Shown here one piece after another: positions 1-8,287 of a stretch of 64,000 nt of DNA. Numbering within the stretch: the first letter of the stretch is position 1; each line of letters begins with the position of its first letter. Both the position numbers and the translations under genes were made by a program. A model generated the notes under the pieces. It saw nothing but the letters and a program-made list of their open reading frames with translations, ran no database searches and was not told the origin of the DNA. The DNA comes from Pelotomaculum_C sp050950345. GTDB taxonomy: Bacteria; Bacillota; Desulfotomaculia; Desulfotomaculales; Pelotomaculaceae. The stretch covers positions 460,522 to 524,521 of the forward strand of contig JBMNHK010000007.1 of the NCBI GenBank assembly GCA_050950345.1, in the 5' to 3' direction.

Positions 1-506
1 CCACGGGCCGGGTAGAGCGGGGCCAGATCAAAGTGCAGGAAGAAGTGGAGATCGTCGGTTTCACGGAGAAACCCCGCAAGACAGTGGTTACCGGTGTGGA
101 AATGTTCCGGAAACTTTTGGACTACGGTCAGGCTGGAGACAACATCGGCTGTCTGCTGCGTGGTGTAGACCGCAAAGAAATCGAACGGGGCCAGGTATTG
201 GCCAAACCGGGCAGTATCAAGCCCCACACCAAGTTCAGCGCCGAAGTATACGTTCTGACCAAGGAAGAAGGCGGCCGGCACACTCCGTTTTTTAACGGTT
301 ACCGCCCCCAGTTTTACTTCCGCACCACTGACGTGACCGGTGTGGCATATCTGCCGGAAGGCATTGAGATGGTTATGCCCGGTGACAACGTAAAAATCGA
401 CATTGAACTGATCACCCCCATCGCCATCGAGGAAGGCCTGCGCTTTGCTATCCGTGAAGGCGGCCGTACCGTAGGCGCCGGCGTGGTAACAGGCATAAAA
501 GAATAA
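1..506 (+). CDS. tuf: Elongation factor Tu, C-terminal part (partial)
   Basis: The frame is open from base 3 to the TAA at 504-506 and enters the window in the middle of the gene. The about 167 visible residues are domains 2 and 3 of EF-Tu; the first residues (TGRVERG) are the conserved start of domain 2, followed by the GDNIGCLLRG region. The GTPase domain lies upstream of the window. EF-Tu carries aminoacyl-tRNA to the ribosome in the cytosol. Its place directly ahead of rpsJ is the classical str-to-S10 junction, so rpsL, rpsG and fusA are expected upstream. The GTG at 33 is an internal valine, not a start. Confidence 0.97.
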   Translation, partial: TGRVERGQIKVQEEVEIVGFTEKPRKTVVTGVEMFRKLLDYGQAGDNIGCLLRGVDRKEIERGQVLAKPGSIKPHTKFSAEVYVLTKEEGGRHTPFFNGYRPQFYFRTTDVTGVAYLPEGIEMVMPGDNVKIDIELITPIAIEEGLRFAIREGGRTVGAGVVTGIKE

Positions 507-552
507 CAGCTATAAGCCAGGCTTAAGATAGGGCCAATGATGTGGAAGGTTG

Positions 553-574
553 CCATGCAGGCTGCCTGACATGG
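553..574 (+). other. Hairpin in the tuf-rpsJ spacer
   Basis: The 121-base spacer between tuf and rpsJ holds a stem made of CCATG (553-557) and CAGG (558-561), a CTG loop, CCTG (565-568), one bulged A, and CATGG (570-574). No T-run follows, so it is not a standard terminator. It may be a processing or autoregulatory structure ahead of the S10 genes. I see no convincing promoter in the spacer. Confidence 0.4.
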
Positions 575-627
575 GGAATTTTCACGGAGGAGTCCGCTAA
601 TCGGGCGAAAAGGAGGACCATATTAAA

Positions 628-936
628 ATGGCAAACCAAAAAATTCGGATCAGGCTCAAAGCCTATGACCACCATATGCTGGACCAGTCCTCGCAGAAGA
701 TCGTGGAAACAGCTAAAAGGACAGGTGCTTCAGTGGCCGGGCCAATCCCCCTGCCCACTGAAAAAAACATATACACTATCCTGCGGAGCCCCCACGTTAA
801 TAAGGACTCCCGGGAGCAATTTGAGATGCGCACTCATAAGCGGTTGATCGACATCCTGGATCCCACGCCTAAGACCGTGGATGCCTTGATGCGCCTCGAT
901 CTGCCCGCCGGAGTGGACATCGAGATTAAACTGTAG
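628..936 (+). CDS. rpsJ: 30S ribosomal protein S10
   Basis: The 102-residue product has the full length of bacterial S10 and its typical start (MANQKIRIRLKAYDHHMLD) and end (LPAGVDIEIKL). S10 sits in the head of the small subunit and, as NusE, also joins transcription antitermination complexes. The ATG at 628 follows an AAAGGAGGA ribosome-binding site at about 609-617. It is the first gene of the S10 block. The stop codon is part of a small inverted repeat (GCGGCA 936-941 and TGCCGC 947-952) in the spacer to rplC. Confidence 0.98.
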   Translation: MANQKIRIRLKAYDHHMLDQSSQKIVETAKRTGASVAGPIPLPTEKNIYTILRSPHVNKDSREQFEMRTHKRLIDILDPTPKTVDALMRLDLPAGVDIEIKL

Positions 937-1075
937 CGGCAAAAGCTGCCGCAAATACTGCCTTCGACGCCTTTAAAGCGTTGAAAATAAAGAGGCAAAG
1001 TTGGGAACCAGCTCAACCTCTTGCCATAGAAAATAGAAGTCTTTGGCAAAAGACTTCCTACGGAGGAGCGAAATA

Positions 1076-1702
1076 ATGCCCAAAGGAATTCTGGGAAAAA
1101 AGATTGGCATGACACAGGTTTTTACCGAAAAGGGTCTGGCGATACCGGTTACTGTTATTGAAGCCGGCCCCTGTGTCGTGGTGCAGAAGAAGACTGTTGA
1201 ATCAGACGGTTATCAGGCCATCCAACTGGGTTTTGGAGAGAAAAGGGAGAGACTTTTCAATAAACCCATAAAAGGACACTACGCCAAAAACAATATCCGT
1301 CCACGGCGCTATTTGCGGGAAATAAGGGTGGAAGATGTGGACGCCTACCAGGTGGGCCAGGAAATCAAAGCCGACATTTTTGCTGCAGGCGAAAAGGTTG
1401 ATGTCGTTGGAACCAGCAAAGGTAAAGGTTTTGCCGGCGGCATCAAACGGCATGGCTTCCATCGCGGCCCTATGTCCCACGGTTCCAAATATCACCGTGG
1501 TGCCGGCTCCCTGGGCGCTAAAGGCCCGGCCAGGGTTTTCAAAGGCAGGAAGCTGCCCGGTCACCTTGGCGCAGAGCGGGTGACGGTACAGAACCTGGAA
1601 ATAATCAAAGTTGACGCCGATCGCAACCTGCTGGCTGTAAAAGGGGCCATCCCCGGTCCTAAAGGCGGACTGGTGCTGGTTAAACCGTCGGTCAAGAGCT
1701 AG
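1076..1702 (+). CDS. rplC: 50S ribosomal protein L3
   Basis: The protein has 208 residues and begins MPKGILGKKIGMTQVF, the conserved L3 N-terminus; the loop that reaches the peptidyl-transferase centre (KGKGFAGGIKRHGF) is present. I choose the ATG at 1076 over the in-frame ATG at 1043 because a GGAGG site lies at 1062-1066 and family members start at MPKG. L3 is an early assembly protein of the large subunit. The gene is separated from rpsJ by 139 bases, longer than usual in this operon. Confidence 0.97.
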   Translation: MPKGILGKKIGMTQVFTEKGLAIPVTVIEAGPCVVVQKKTVESDGYQAIQLGFGEKRERLFNKPIKGHYAKNNIRPRRYLREIRVEDVDAYQVGQEIKADIFAAGEKVDVVGTSKGKGFAGGIKRHGFHRGPMSHGSKYHRGAGSLGAKGPARVFKGRKLPGHLGAERVTVQNLEIIKVDADRNLLAVKGAIPGPKGGLVLVKPSVKS

Positions 1703-1828
1703 TAAAGTAAATGGGGAAGCCGGTTGCACTGCCGGCATAACGCCGGCCCGTGCGGCTGAAACCCGTTTTGACGCAAGACCGGGGCGTGGATTGCTACAGG
1801 TCACGTCCCCATGAAGGAGGATACGCAA
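1703..1828 (+). other. Structured rplC-rplD spacer
   Basis: This 126-base spacer is rich in inverted repeats. GCCGG and CCGGC flank a short loop near 1718-1735, and GGGGCGTG near 1782-1789 can pair with CACGTCCCC near 1802-1810 if one T is bulged. The second hairpin ends immediately before the rplD ribosome-binding site (AAGGAGG, 1814-1820). A translational control element for L4 is possible. No T-run or promoter consensus is seen. Confidence 0.35.
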
Positions 1829-2449
1829 ATGCCTACAGTAGCATTGTACAATATCAGCGGCGAGCAGGTCGGTGAATTGGAACTGAGTGAAGACATCTTC
1901 GGCTTTGAAGTCAATGAAGCCATCCTGCACGATGCCGTTGTTGCTCAATTGGCCAGACGGCGCCTAGGCACGCATGACACCAAGACGAGATCCGAGGTTA
2001 GAGGCGGAGGCCGCAAACCATGGCGTCAGAAAGGCACCGGCCGGGCCCGTGTGGGCAGCATCCGGTCTCCGATTTGGCGCGGCGGCGGTACTGTCTTTGG
2101 CCCTCATCCCAGGGATTACGGCTACAGCCTGCCCAGGAAAGTAAGAAGGCAGGCCCTGAAGTCAGCCCTGTCGGCCAAAGTCAACGCCGGGGACATTGTG
2201 GTCCTGGACACTCTGACCATGGAAGCTCCCAAGACCAGGGAGATGGTTGAAATTCTCGGCAACTTGAAGGTCAATGACGCCCTGCTGGTAACGGCAGCCA
2301 AAGATGAGGCCATTGAAAAGTCAGCGCGCAACATACCCAATATCAAAACTTTGGTGGCCAACGGCCTTAACGTCTATGACATCCTTGCTTACGACAAGCT
2401 GGTCATAACCAAAGACGCGGTAACCAGGGTTGAGGAGGTGTTCGCGTAG
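1829..2449 (+). CDS. rplD: 50S ribosomal protein L4
   Basis: A 206-residue L4 with the conserved exit-tunnel loop (GGGRKPWRQKGTGRARVGS). L4 lines the nascent-peptide tunnel and in some bacteria represses its own operon. The real start is ATG 1829 (MPTVALYN); the upstream in-frame ATG at 1811 is part of the Shine-Dalgarno sequence ATGAAGGAGG and would add six unrelated residues. The stop codon overlaps the GTG start of rplW by one base, which suggests translational coupling. Confidence 0.97.
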   Translation: MPTVALYNISGEQVGELELSEDIFGFEVNEAILHDAVVAQLARRRLGTHDTKTRSEVRGGGRKPWRQKGTGRARVGSIRSPIWRGGGTVFGPHPRDYGYSLPRKVRRQALKSALSAKVNAGDIVVLDTLTMEAPKTREMVEILGNLKVNDALLVTAAKDEAIEKSARNIPNIKTLVANGLNVYDILAYDKLVITKDAVTRVEEVFA

Positions 2450-2733
2450 TGGATGTCTACAGAGTATTGAAAAAACCGTTAATTACTGAAAAAAGCACTT
2501 CGCTTTTAGCGGATAACAAGTACACTTTTGAAGTTGACGTCAAAGCCAATAAAACTGAAATCAAACAAGCTGTTGAAAGCATCTTCAAAGTTAAAGTTTT
2601 GAAGGTCAATACTATGCATATCAAAGGCAAGCTGAAGCGGGTGCGGATGATCAAAGGGCGGACACCGGCACGTAAAAAAGCCATTGTGACACTTAAAGCA
2701 GGCGACAAAATAGAAATATTTGAAGGTATGTAA
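2449..2733 (+). CDS. rplW: 50S ribosomal protein L23
   Basis: The 94-residue product starts at GTG 2449, which shares its first G with the TAG stop of rplD. The sequence (MDVYRVLKKPLITEKS) is the standard L23 opening, and the loop with KGKLKRVRMIKGR is present. L23 lies at the tunnel exit and is the docking site for trigger factor and SRP. A GAGGAGGTG site at about 2432-2440, inside rplD, serves as the ribosome-binding site. Confidence 0.97.
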   Translation: MDVYRVLKKPLITEKSTSLLADNKYTFEVDVKANKTEIKQAVESIFKVKVLKVNTMHIKGKLKRVRMIKGRTPARKKAIVTLKAGDKIEIFEGM

Positions 2734-2768
2734 CAGGTTTTAGTGACCCAACAAGGAGGTGTTTCCCT

Positions 2769-3593
2769 TTGTCGACAAAGAGATTTAAACCTACATCACC
2801 CGGCCGGCGGTTTGTCACCGTTTCGGATTTCCAAGAGATTACCAAAACAGAGCCGGAAAAGTCGCTGGTAACGCCCTTGAAAAAAAGCGGCGGCAGGAAT
2901 TCCCGCGGCAAGATTACAGTGCGGCATCGGGGCGGCGGCCATAAAAGGGCTTACCGGATTATCGATTTCAAAAGGGATAAAGACGGTGTGCCGGCCAAAG
3001 TGGCCAGTATCGAATACGACCCTAACCGCTCCGCACGGATTGCTCTTTTGCATTATGCTGATGGAGAGAAACGTTACATTATCGCACCGGTAGGGTTGAA
3101 AGTGGGACAGACGGTGCTTTCAGGTCCCAATGCCGATGTCAAACCCGGCAACTGCATGGCCTTAAGAGATATGCCCCTGGGTTCCGTGATCCACAATATC
3201 GAGCTCTATCCCAAGGGCGGCGGCAAGCTGGTTCGCGCGGCAGGCAACTCGGCGCAGTTGATGGCCAAGGAAGGTAAGTATGCCCACATCAGGATGCCTT
3301 CCGGCGAGATCAGGCTCATTCTGCAGGATTGCAAAGCAACCCTGGGCCAGGTAGGCAACGTGGAAAACGAAAACATCAAGATCGGAAAGGCCGGCCGCAA
3401 GCGCTGGTTGGGTTACCGCCCGTCAGTGCGCGGTGTGGTTATGAACCCGGCGGATCACCCCCACGGCGGTGGTGAAGGACGTTCACCGGTAGGTCGCAAC
3501 CCGGTTACTCCCTGGGGCAAACCGGCTCTGGGCGCCCGTACCAGGAAGAAAAAGGCCAGCGATCGCCTGATCGTCAATAGAAGAAAGAAGTAA
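2769..3593 (+). CDS. rplB: 50S ribosomal protein L2
   Basis: A 274-residue protein of normal L2 length, starting at TTG 2769 behind AAGGAGGTG (2753-2761). The highly conserved C-terminal motif around the essential histidine (MNPADHPHGGGEGR) is present at about residues 225-238. L2 is needed for subunit association and peptidyl transfer. The TTG start is clear because no ATG occurs nearby and the reading MSTKRFKPTSPGRR matches the family. Confidence 0.97.
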   Translation: MSTKRFKPTSPGRRFVTVSDFQEITKTEPEKSLVTPLKKSGGRNSRGKITVRHRGGGHKRAYRIIDFKRDKDGVPAKVASIEYDPNRSARIALLHYADGEKRYIIAPVGLKVGQTVLSGPNADVKPGNCMALRDMPLGSVIHNIELYPKGGGKLVRAAGNSAQLMAKEGKYAHIRMPSGEIRLILQDCKATLGQVGNVENENIKIGKAGRKRWLGYRPSVRGVVMNPADHPHGGGEGRSPVGRNPVTPWGKPALGARTRKKKASDRLIVNRRKK

Positions 3594-3636
3594 TATGAGC
3601 CGCCCGTCGGCGACCGCAACGAAAGGAGGCTAAATA

Positions 3637-3921
3637 TTGGGCCGTTCATTAAAGAAGGGGCCGTTCGTTGAAGAGAGGCTGCTTGCAAGAATAAACAAGA
3701 TGAATGAAACCGGAGAAAAACGTGTGATTAAAACGTGGTCGAGAAGCTCGACGATTTTTCCCGAGATGGTAGGCCACACCATAGCTGTCCATGACGGCAG
3801 GAAGCACGTCCCGGTTTATATAACGGAAGACATGGTTGGCCACAAGCTCGGGGAATTTGCCACCACCAGGCTGTTCAGGGGGCACGGTCACCATACGGAA
3901 AGGTCTACTTCGCTGAAATAA
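3637..3921 (+). CDS. rpsS: 30S ribosomal protein S19
   Basis: A 94-residue S19 with the hallmark start MGRSLKKGPFVEERLL and the C-terminal GHKLGEFATTRLFRGH. It contacts S13 in the 30S head near the A-site tRNA. The start is TTG 3637 behind AAAGGAGG at about 3622-3629. It lies in the middle of the S10 block, 43 bases after rplB. Confidence 0.97.
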   Translation: MGRSLKKGPFVEERLLARINKMNETGEKRVIKTWSRSSTIFPEMVGHTIAVHDGRKHVPVYITEDMVGHKLGEFATTRLFRGHGHHTERSTSLK

Positions 3922-4007
3922 GCTGTTGACCTGGCTAGCGTAAGACGAAAGGCATGGGCGCGTAAGGATCAATAATCCTGGCGTCCCTAATGGGGGTGTC
4001 AAACCAG

Positions 4008-4340
4008 ATGGAAGCGAAAGCAGTAGCAAAATATATCAGGATTTCCCCGCGCAAGGTGCGCGCTGTGGTGGATCTGATTCGCGGCAAAAAAGTTGACGAA
4101 GCTCTGGCCATACTGCGGTACACGCCGAACCGGGCCAGCGCAGCTGTCACCAAGGTGATCAAATCAGCCGTGGCCAATGCGGAAAACAACCTGCAGCTTA
4201 ACAGGGATGATTTGTACGTAAGCGCCTGTTATGTTGACCAGGGTCCATCAATAAAACGCATTATGCCCAGGGCACAAGGCCGCGCCGATATTATTAAGAA
4301 GCGCAGTAGCCATATTACTGTGCGGGTAGGCGAAAAATAG
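4008..4340 (+). CDS. rplV: 50S ribosomal protein L22
   Basis: The 110-residue protein starts MEAKAVAKYIRISPRKVR, the typical L22 N-terminus, and ends with the conserved GRADIIKKRSSHITVRV. L22 is an early assembly protein whose hairpin lines the exit tunnel. ATG 4008 is preferred to the in-frame ATG at 3990: the longer version adds six residues not seen in the family, and a GGGGGTG site lies 5' of 4008 at about 3992-3998. Confidence 0.96.
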   Translation: MEAKAVAKYIRISPRKVRAVVDLIRGKKVDEALAILRYTPNRASAAVTKVIKSAVANAENNLQLNRDDLYVSACYVDQGPSIKRIMPRAQGRADIIKKRSSHITVRVGEK

Positions 4341-4370
4341 ACTGAATAAAGAGGGAGGGATAGGTTACTC

Positions 4371-5066
4371 GTGGGGCAAAAAGTTAATCCAAAGGGCCTC
4401 AGGATTGGAATAATCCGTGATTGGGATAGCAAGTGGTTTGCTGACAAGAAGAATTATTCAAACCTCCTGGTCGAGGACGTTAAAATTAGAGAGTATATCA
4501 AGAAGAAGTTATATCAAGCCGGTATCTCCAATGTGACCATCGATAGAGCCGCCAACAGGGTTAAGGTTTCTATCCATGCGGCTAAACCGGGCATCGTGAT
4601 TGGCCGGGGCGGCGCCGAAGTTGAAAAATTGCGCAAGGAGTTGGAGAGCCTTACCGGCAAGCAGGTCAGCGTCAACATTGTAGAAATTAAGCAGGCTGAG
4701 TTAGACGCCCAGTTGGTAGCTGAAAACGTGGCTTCCCAGCTGGAAAAAAGGATCGCTTTCAGGCGTGCCATGAAACAGGTGGTAAACCGCGCCATGAAGA
4801 TGGGCGCCAAGGGTATCAAAGTTTCCTGCAGCGGTCGCCTGGGTGGCGCGGAGATTGCCCGTACAGAGTGGTACAGCGAAGGCAAGGTGCCCTTGCACAC
4901 CCTGCGGGCGGACATCGACTATGGTGCTGCCGAAGCCAACACTACTTATGGCAAAATCGGCATTAAAGTTTGGGTTTACAAAGGAGAAGTTTTACCGGCA
5001 GCTAAGGGTCCCGTTAAGGAACAGGCTGAGGAAGCCAGGGCAGCCGCTGGTGAAGGGGGCGAATAG
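4371..5066 (+). CDS. rpsC: 30S ribosomal protein S3
   Basis: A 231-residue S3 starting at GTG 4371 (MGQKVNPKGLRIGI). The N-terminal KH domain shows the GXXG loop as GRGG at residues 78-81, and the C-terminal domain contains GRLGGAEIARTEWYSEG. S3 forms part of the mRNA entry channel and helicase of the 30S subunit. The tail beyond residue 210 is Ala/Glu-rich. It ends five bases before rplP. Confidence 0.97.
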   Translation: MGQKVNPKGLRIGIIRDWDSKWFADKKNYSNLLVEDVKIREYIKKKLYQAGISNVTIDRAANRVKVSIHAAKPGIVIGRGGAEVEKLRKELESLTGKQVSVNIVEIKQAELDAQLVAENVASQLEKRIAFRRAMKQVVNRAMKMGAKGIKVSCSGRLGGAEIARTEWYSEGKVPLHTLRADIDYGAAEANTTYGKIGIKVWVYKGEVLPAAKGPVKEQAEEARAAAGEGGE

Positions 5067-5071
5067 GAACT

Positions 5072-5503
5072 ATGCTTTTACCGAAAAGGGTTAAGCACCG
5101 CAAACAGCACCGGGGGCGGATGACCGGGGCGGCTAAAGGCGGTAAGAGAATAAACTTTGGTGAATTTGGGCTGCAGGCTGTAGAGCCGGCCTGGATAACC
5201 AACCGGCAGATCGAAGCGGCCCGTATCGCCATGACCCGTTATATCAAGCGTGGCGGGAAAGTGTGGATCAGGATCTTTCCTGACAAGCCGGTTACCGCCA
5301 AGCCTGCTGAAACCCGTATGGGTTCCGGCAAAGGCGCTCCGGAGTACTGGGTGGCCGTTGTGAAACCGGGCCGGATTATGTTTGAGCTGGCCGGTGTCAC
5401 TGAAGAAGTGGCCCGGGAAGCTTTGCGACTGGCTGCTCATAAATTACCGATAAAAACAAAGTTTGTGAAACGCGGGGAAGTAGGTGAGGTCAATGAAGAT
5501 TAA
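5072..5503 (+). CDS. rplP: 50S ribosomal protein L16
   Basis: A 143-residue L16 with the typical start MLLPKRVKHRKQHRGRM and the conserved RMGSGKGAPEYWVAVVKPG. L16 helps position A-site tRNA near the peptidyl-transferase centre. The gene starts five bases after rpsC, and its 3' end overlaps the start of rpmC by 11 bases, so the three genes are tightly coupled. Confidence 0.97.
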   Translation: MLLPKRVKHRKQHRGRMTGAAKGGKRINFGEFGLQAVEPAWITNRQIEAARIAMTRYIKRGGKVWIRIFPDKPVTAKPAETRMGSGKGAPEYWVAVVKPGRIMFELAGVTEEVAREALRLAAHKLPIKTKFVKRGEVGEVNED

Positions 5504-5696
5504 AGAGCTGAGGGATTTGACCGACGCCGAGCTGAATAAGCGGCTTACCGACTCCAAGGATGAGCTCTTTAAACTGAGATTCCAGATGGCGACCGGGCAG
5601 TTGGATAACCCGATGAAACTGCAGGAGGTACGCCGCAAGATCGCGCGGGTAAAGACCATCATCCGCGAGCGTGAACTGGGAATCAAGCGGGCGTAA
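5493..5696 (+). CDS. rpmC: 50S ribosomal protein L29
   Basis: A 67-residue L29 starting MKIKELRDLTDAEL, with the usual two-helix composition and the GQLDNPMKLQEVRRKIARVKT core. I select ATG 5493 over the in-frame ATG at 5484 because GGTGAGG lies just upstream at about 5483-5489 and because the family starts at MK. L29 sits at the tunnel exit beside L23. The start overlaps the end of rplP. Confidence 0.96.
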   Translation: MKIKELRDLTDAELNKRLTDSKDELFKLRFQMATGQLDNPMKLQEVRRKIARVKTIIRERELGIKRA

Positions 5697-5712
5697 AGGG
5701 GGTATGAGACAG

Positions 5713-5976
5713 GTGGAAGAGCGTGGAAGGCGCAAGGTGCTCACGGGCAAGGTGGTTAGCGATAAAATGGATAAGACCGTCGTCGTGGCAGTTGAAACCA
5801 GGGTCAGACACCCCTTGTACGAGAGGATTATCAGACGCACTAGAAAGTTTAAAGCACATGACGAGCAGAATGCCTGCCGCATTGGCGATAAAGTAAAAAT
5901 GATGGAAACCAGGCCCCTCTCCAAAGATAAGCGCTGGCGTATTACCGAAATACTGGAGAAGGCTGAACAGATCTAA
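5713..5976 (+). CDS. rpsQ: 30S ribosomal protein S17
   Basis: An 87-residue S17 with the conserved core KVLTGKVVSDKMDKTVVVAV and METRPLSKDKRWR. It binds 16S rRNA early in 30S assembly. The best start is GTG 5713, about ten bases after an AAAGGGGG site (5695-5702) and in register with family N-termini (M-x-E-R-x-x-R-K-V). ATG 5704 is an alternative that would leave almost no gap to the ribosome-binding site. Confidence 0.95.
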   Translation: MEERGRRKVLTGKVVSDKMDKTVVVAVETRVRHPLYERIIRRTRKFKAHDEQNACRIGDKVKMMETRPLSKDKRWRITEILEKAEQI

Positions 5977-6059
5977 GATTTAAGACGATGGCGTAAGAGG
6001 TGGGAGCTGCCTGTTGGTTAAACCTGCTCTCCATTCTCGCGTGTAAGGAGGTTGTAGCT

Positions 6060-6428
6060 GTGATTCAGGTTCAGAGTATGCTCCATGTGGCCGACAATAC
6101 CGGGGCCAAAAAGCTGATGTGCATCCGGGTCCTGGGCGGCGCGCGCAGACAGTATGCCAGCGTGGGAGATGTCGTAGTCTGCTCTGTTAAAGAAGCCACG
6201 CCCGGCGGCGTGGCAAAGAAGGGCGATATAGTTAAAGCCGTTGTGGTCCGCACTAAGAAAGAAGTGCCCCGTCCGGATGGTTCCTACATCAAGTTCGACG
6301 AGAATGCCGCAGTGCTGATCAAGGACGACCAAAGCCCCAGAGGCACCCGTATTTTTGGACCGGTGGCAAGGGAATTAAGGGATCGTGATTTCATGAAGAT
6401 TATTTCCCTGGCGCCGGAAGTGCTTTAG
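6060..6428 (+). CDS. rplN: 50S ribosomal protein L14
   Basis: A 122-residue L14, the exact family length, starting at GTG 6060 (MIQVQSMLHVADNTGAKK) behind AAGGAGG at about 6045-6051. An upstream in-frame ATG at 6000 would add 20 residues with no resemblance to L14 and is rejected. L14 forms an intersubunit bridge and is the binding site of the silencing factor RsfS. Confidence 0.97.
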   Translation: MIQVQSMLHVADNTGAKKLMCIRVLGGARRQYASVGDVVVCSVKEATPGGVAKKGDIVKAVVVRTKKEVPRPDGSYIKFDENAAVLIKDDQSPRGTRIFGPVARELRDRDFMKIISLAPEVL

Positions 6429-6563
6429 GAGCCCTGAGATACTTAAATACAGGTAGCTCACAAGCCCTAAAACACAGTGGCCCGGGGCCACAAGATAAGG
6501 TAGCAGCAAGACCAGGGGGAGGGGGATATAGTCCCGCGACCCAGACCGGAGGTGTAAATAACT

Positions 6564-6908
6564 ATGGGCAAAAGGCCCGAACCGAAAACCAATGGCAAAG
6601 TCCATGTGCGCAAAGGCGACACAGTTCTTGTGTTAACAGGCAAGAGCAGCGGTAAAAAGGGCAAGGTTTTGTCGGTTATTCCCGACAGAAGCCGGGTCAT
6701 TGTAGAGGGTGTGAACGTGGTGAAACGCCACACCAGGCCCACCCGGCAGATGCCTCAGGGCGGTATTGTGGAAAAGGAAGCCGCTATCCATAGCTCTAAC
6801 GTGATGCTCTATTGCAATAAATGTAATTCACCAACCAGGGTAGGCAAGAAGTTCCTGGATAACGGGGAAAAAGTGCGTGTCTGCAAAAAATGCGGTGAGC
6901 ATATCTAA
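6564..6908 (+). CDS. rplX: 50S ribosomal protein L24, zinc-ribbon form
   Basis: A 114-residue L24. The KOW segment (VRKGDTVLVLTGKSSGKKG) occupies about residues 15-33. The C-terminal part carries two CxxC pairs (C84/C87 and C107/C110), so this is a zinc-binding version of the protein. L24 is an assembly initiator of the 50S subunit. The 135-base spacer from rplN contains CCGGAGGTG as ribosome-binding site at about 6545-6553. Confidence 0.97.
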   Translation: MGKRPEPKTNGKVHVRKGDTVLVLTGKSSGKKGKVLSVIPDRSRVIVEGVNVVKRHTRPTRQMPQGGIVEKEAAIHSSNVMLYCNKCNSPTRVGKKFLDNGEKVRVCKKCGEHI

Positions 6909-7008
6909 AACGAATTAACCCTGGTTGCCTAAACTGGTTGACCTAAAGTAGCGTAGTAGAATCAGTGCCAGACAATGCAATGCTGATGCTGAGAAGGGAG
7001 GTAGTGCA

Positions 7009-7551
7009 GTGGCCAGACTTAAAGACAAGTATAAAAATGAAGTAGTGCCCGGGATGATCAATAAATTCGGGTATAAAAACGTCATGCAGGTGCCCAGGCT
7101 GGAGAAAGTAGTTGTAAATATGGGTTTAGGCGAAGCCATCCAGAATTCAAAAATCATCGATGCAGCGGTTGATGACATTATGACCATTACCGGTCAGAGG
7201 CCTGTGGTGACCAAGGCTAAAAGGTCCATCGCAGCTTTTAAGCTGAGAGAGGGCATGTCTGTGGGCGCCAAAGTGACCCTGCGCGGCGAGAGGATGTATG
7301 AGTTCGTAGACAAGCTGTTCAACATAGCCCTGCCACGGGTCCGTGACTTCCGCGGAATTTCACCCAAATCTTTTGACGGTCGTGGGAATTACAGTATGGG
7401 CATCAAGGAACAGCTTATTTTTCCGGAAATAGTATACGATAAAATCGACAAGGTGCGCGGGATGGATATTGTTTTCGTGACCACCGCCAAGACCGATGAG
7501 GAAGCACGGGAACTGCTGCGGCTGATGGGTATGCCTTTCCGGGCTGCATAA
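7009..7551 (+). CDS. rplE: 50S ribosomal protein L5
   Basis: A 180-residue L5 starting at GTG 7009 (MARLKDKYKNEVVPGM) behind AAGGGAGG. The conserved KLREGMSVGAKVTLRG and RDFRGISPKSFDGRGNY segments are present. L5 binds 5S rRNA and contacts P-site tRNA. The 100-base spacer before it holds no recognised signal apart from the ribosome-binding site. Confidence 0.97.
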   Translation: MARLKDKYKNEVVPGMINKFGYKNVMQVPRLEKVVVNMGLGEAIQNSKIIDAAVDDIMTITGQRPVVTKAKRSIAAFKLREGMSVGAKVTLRGERMYEFVDKLFNIALPRVRDFRGISPKSFDGRGNYSMGIKEQLIFPEIVYDKIDKVRGMDIVFVTTAKTDEEARELLRLMGMPFRAA

Positions 7552-7563
7552 TGTGAATTAATT

Positions 7564-7636
7564 GACGCCAGGGACACAATAGATGCTATTTGACCTCAAG
7601 GAATACAGCATATGCTGACGTCAGACATCTGGCGTC
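7564..7636 (+). repeat. Inverted repeat in the rplE-rpsN spacer
   Basis: GACGCCAG at 7564-7571 is exactly complementary to CTGGCGTC at 7629-7636, enclosing 57 bases that include the self-complementary octamer TGACGTCA (7616-7623). The right arm ends a few bases before the rpsN ribosome-binding site. It could fold in the mRNA; no T-run follows. A related TGACGTC-type motif occurs near 13066-13090. Confidence 0.5.
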
Positions 7637-7656
7637 TGTTAAAGGAGGTTTGATGG

Positions 7657-7842
7657 GTGGCAAAAAAGTCAATGATTGAGAAACAAAAGCGTGAGCCGAA
7701 GTTTCGAGTCCGGGCCTATAACCGCTGTAAATTATGCGGGCGGCCTCACGCCTATATGAGGAAATTCGGAATATGCCGGATTTGCTTCCGGGAGCTCTCG
7801 TATAAAGGTCAACTTCCGGGCGTCCGCAAAGCAAGTTGGTAA
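7657..7842 (+). CDS. rpsN: 30S ribosomal protein S14, type Z (zinc form)
   Basis: The 61-residue short S14 carries the complete zinc ribbon: C24, C27, C40 and C43. Start is GTG 7657 behind AAAGGAGG at about 7641-7648; family members begin MAKKSMIEKQ. Short zinc-type S14 is the usual essential version in Firmicutes. S14 sits in the 30S head and binds late in assembly. Confidence 0.97.
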   Translation: MAKKSMIEKQKREPKFRVRAYNRCKLCGRPHAYMRKFGICRICFRELSYKGQLPGVRKASW

Positions 7843-7865
7843 TCAGGAAGGAGGTAGCTTGAGAC

Positions 7866-8264
7866 ATGGTTATGACCGACCCCATTGCAGATTTCTTAAC
7901 CCGTATCCGCAACGCTAATACGGTTTATCACGATAAAGTTGAGGCACCTGCTTCCAAGTCTAAAAGGGCCATCGCCAATATACTTAAAGAAGAGGGTTTT
8001 GTACGCGACTGCGAGTTTATCGACGATGACAAACAGGGCATCATCCGGGTGTACATGAAGTATGGCGCCAACAGAGAACGGGTCATTACGGGACTGAAGA
8101 GAATTTCCAAACCGGGCCTCAGGGTTTATGCCAGGAAGGACCAGGTGCCCAAAGTATTAGGGGGCTTGGGGATCGCCATTATCTCGACTTCCCAGGGGAT
8201 TATGTCCGACAAAGAGGCCCGCAAAAAGGGTCTGGGCGGCGAGGTACTTTGTTACGTATGGTAG
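7866..8264 (+). CDS. rpsH: 30S ribosomal protein S8
   Basis: A 132-residue S8 starting MVMTDPIADFLTRIRNAN and ending GLGGEVLCYVW, both conserved. A second ATG two codons later (7872) is the more common family start; the AAGGAGG at about 7849-7855 fits either. S8 organises the central domain of 16S rRNA and in E. coli represses the spc operon. Confidence 0.97.
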   Translation: MVMTDPIADFLTRIRNANTVYHDKVEAPASKSKRAIANILKEEGFVRDCEFIDDDKQGIIRVYMKYGANRERVITGLKRISKPGLRVYARKDQVPKVLGGLGIAIISTSQGIMSDKEARKKGLGGEVLCYVW

Positions 8265-8287
8265 TCTTTTTGCAGGAGGTGATTTAG

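Noticed and set aside
1202..1948. Open frame of 248 codons on the minus strand across rplC/rplD
   Set aside because: It lies opposite two certain ribosomal protein genes, has no ribosome-binding site and no family pattern; it is a shadow of their codon bias.
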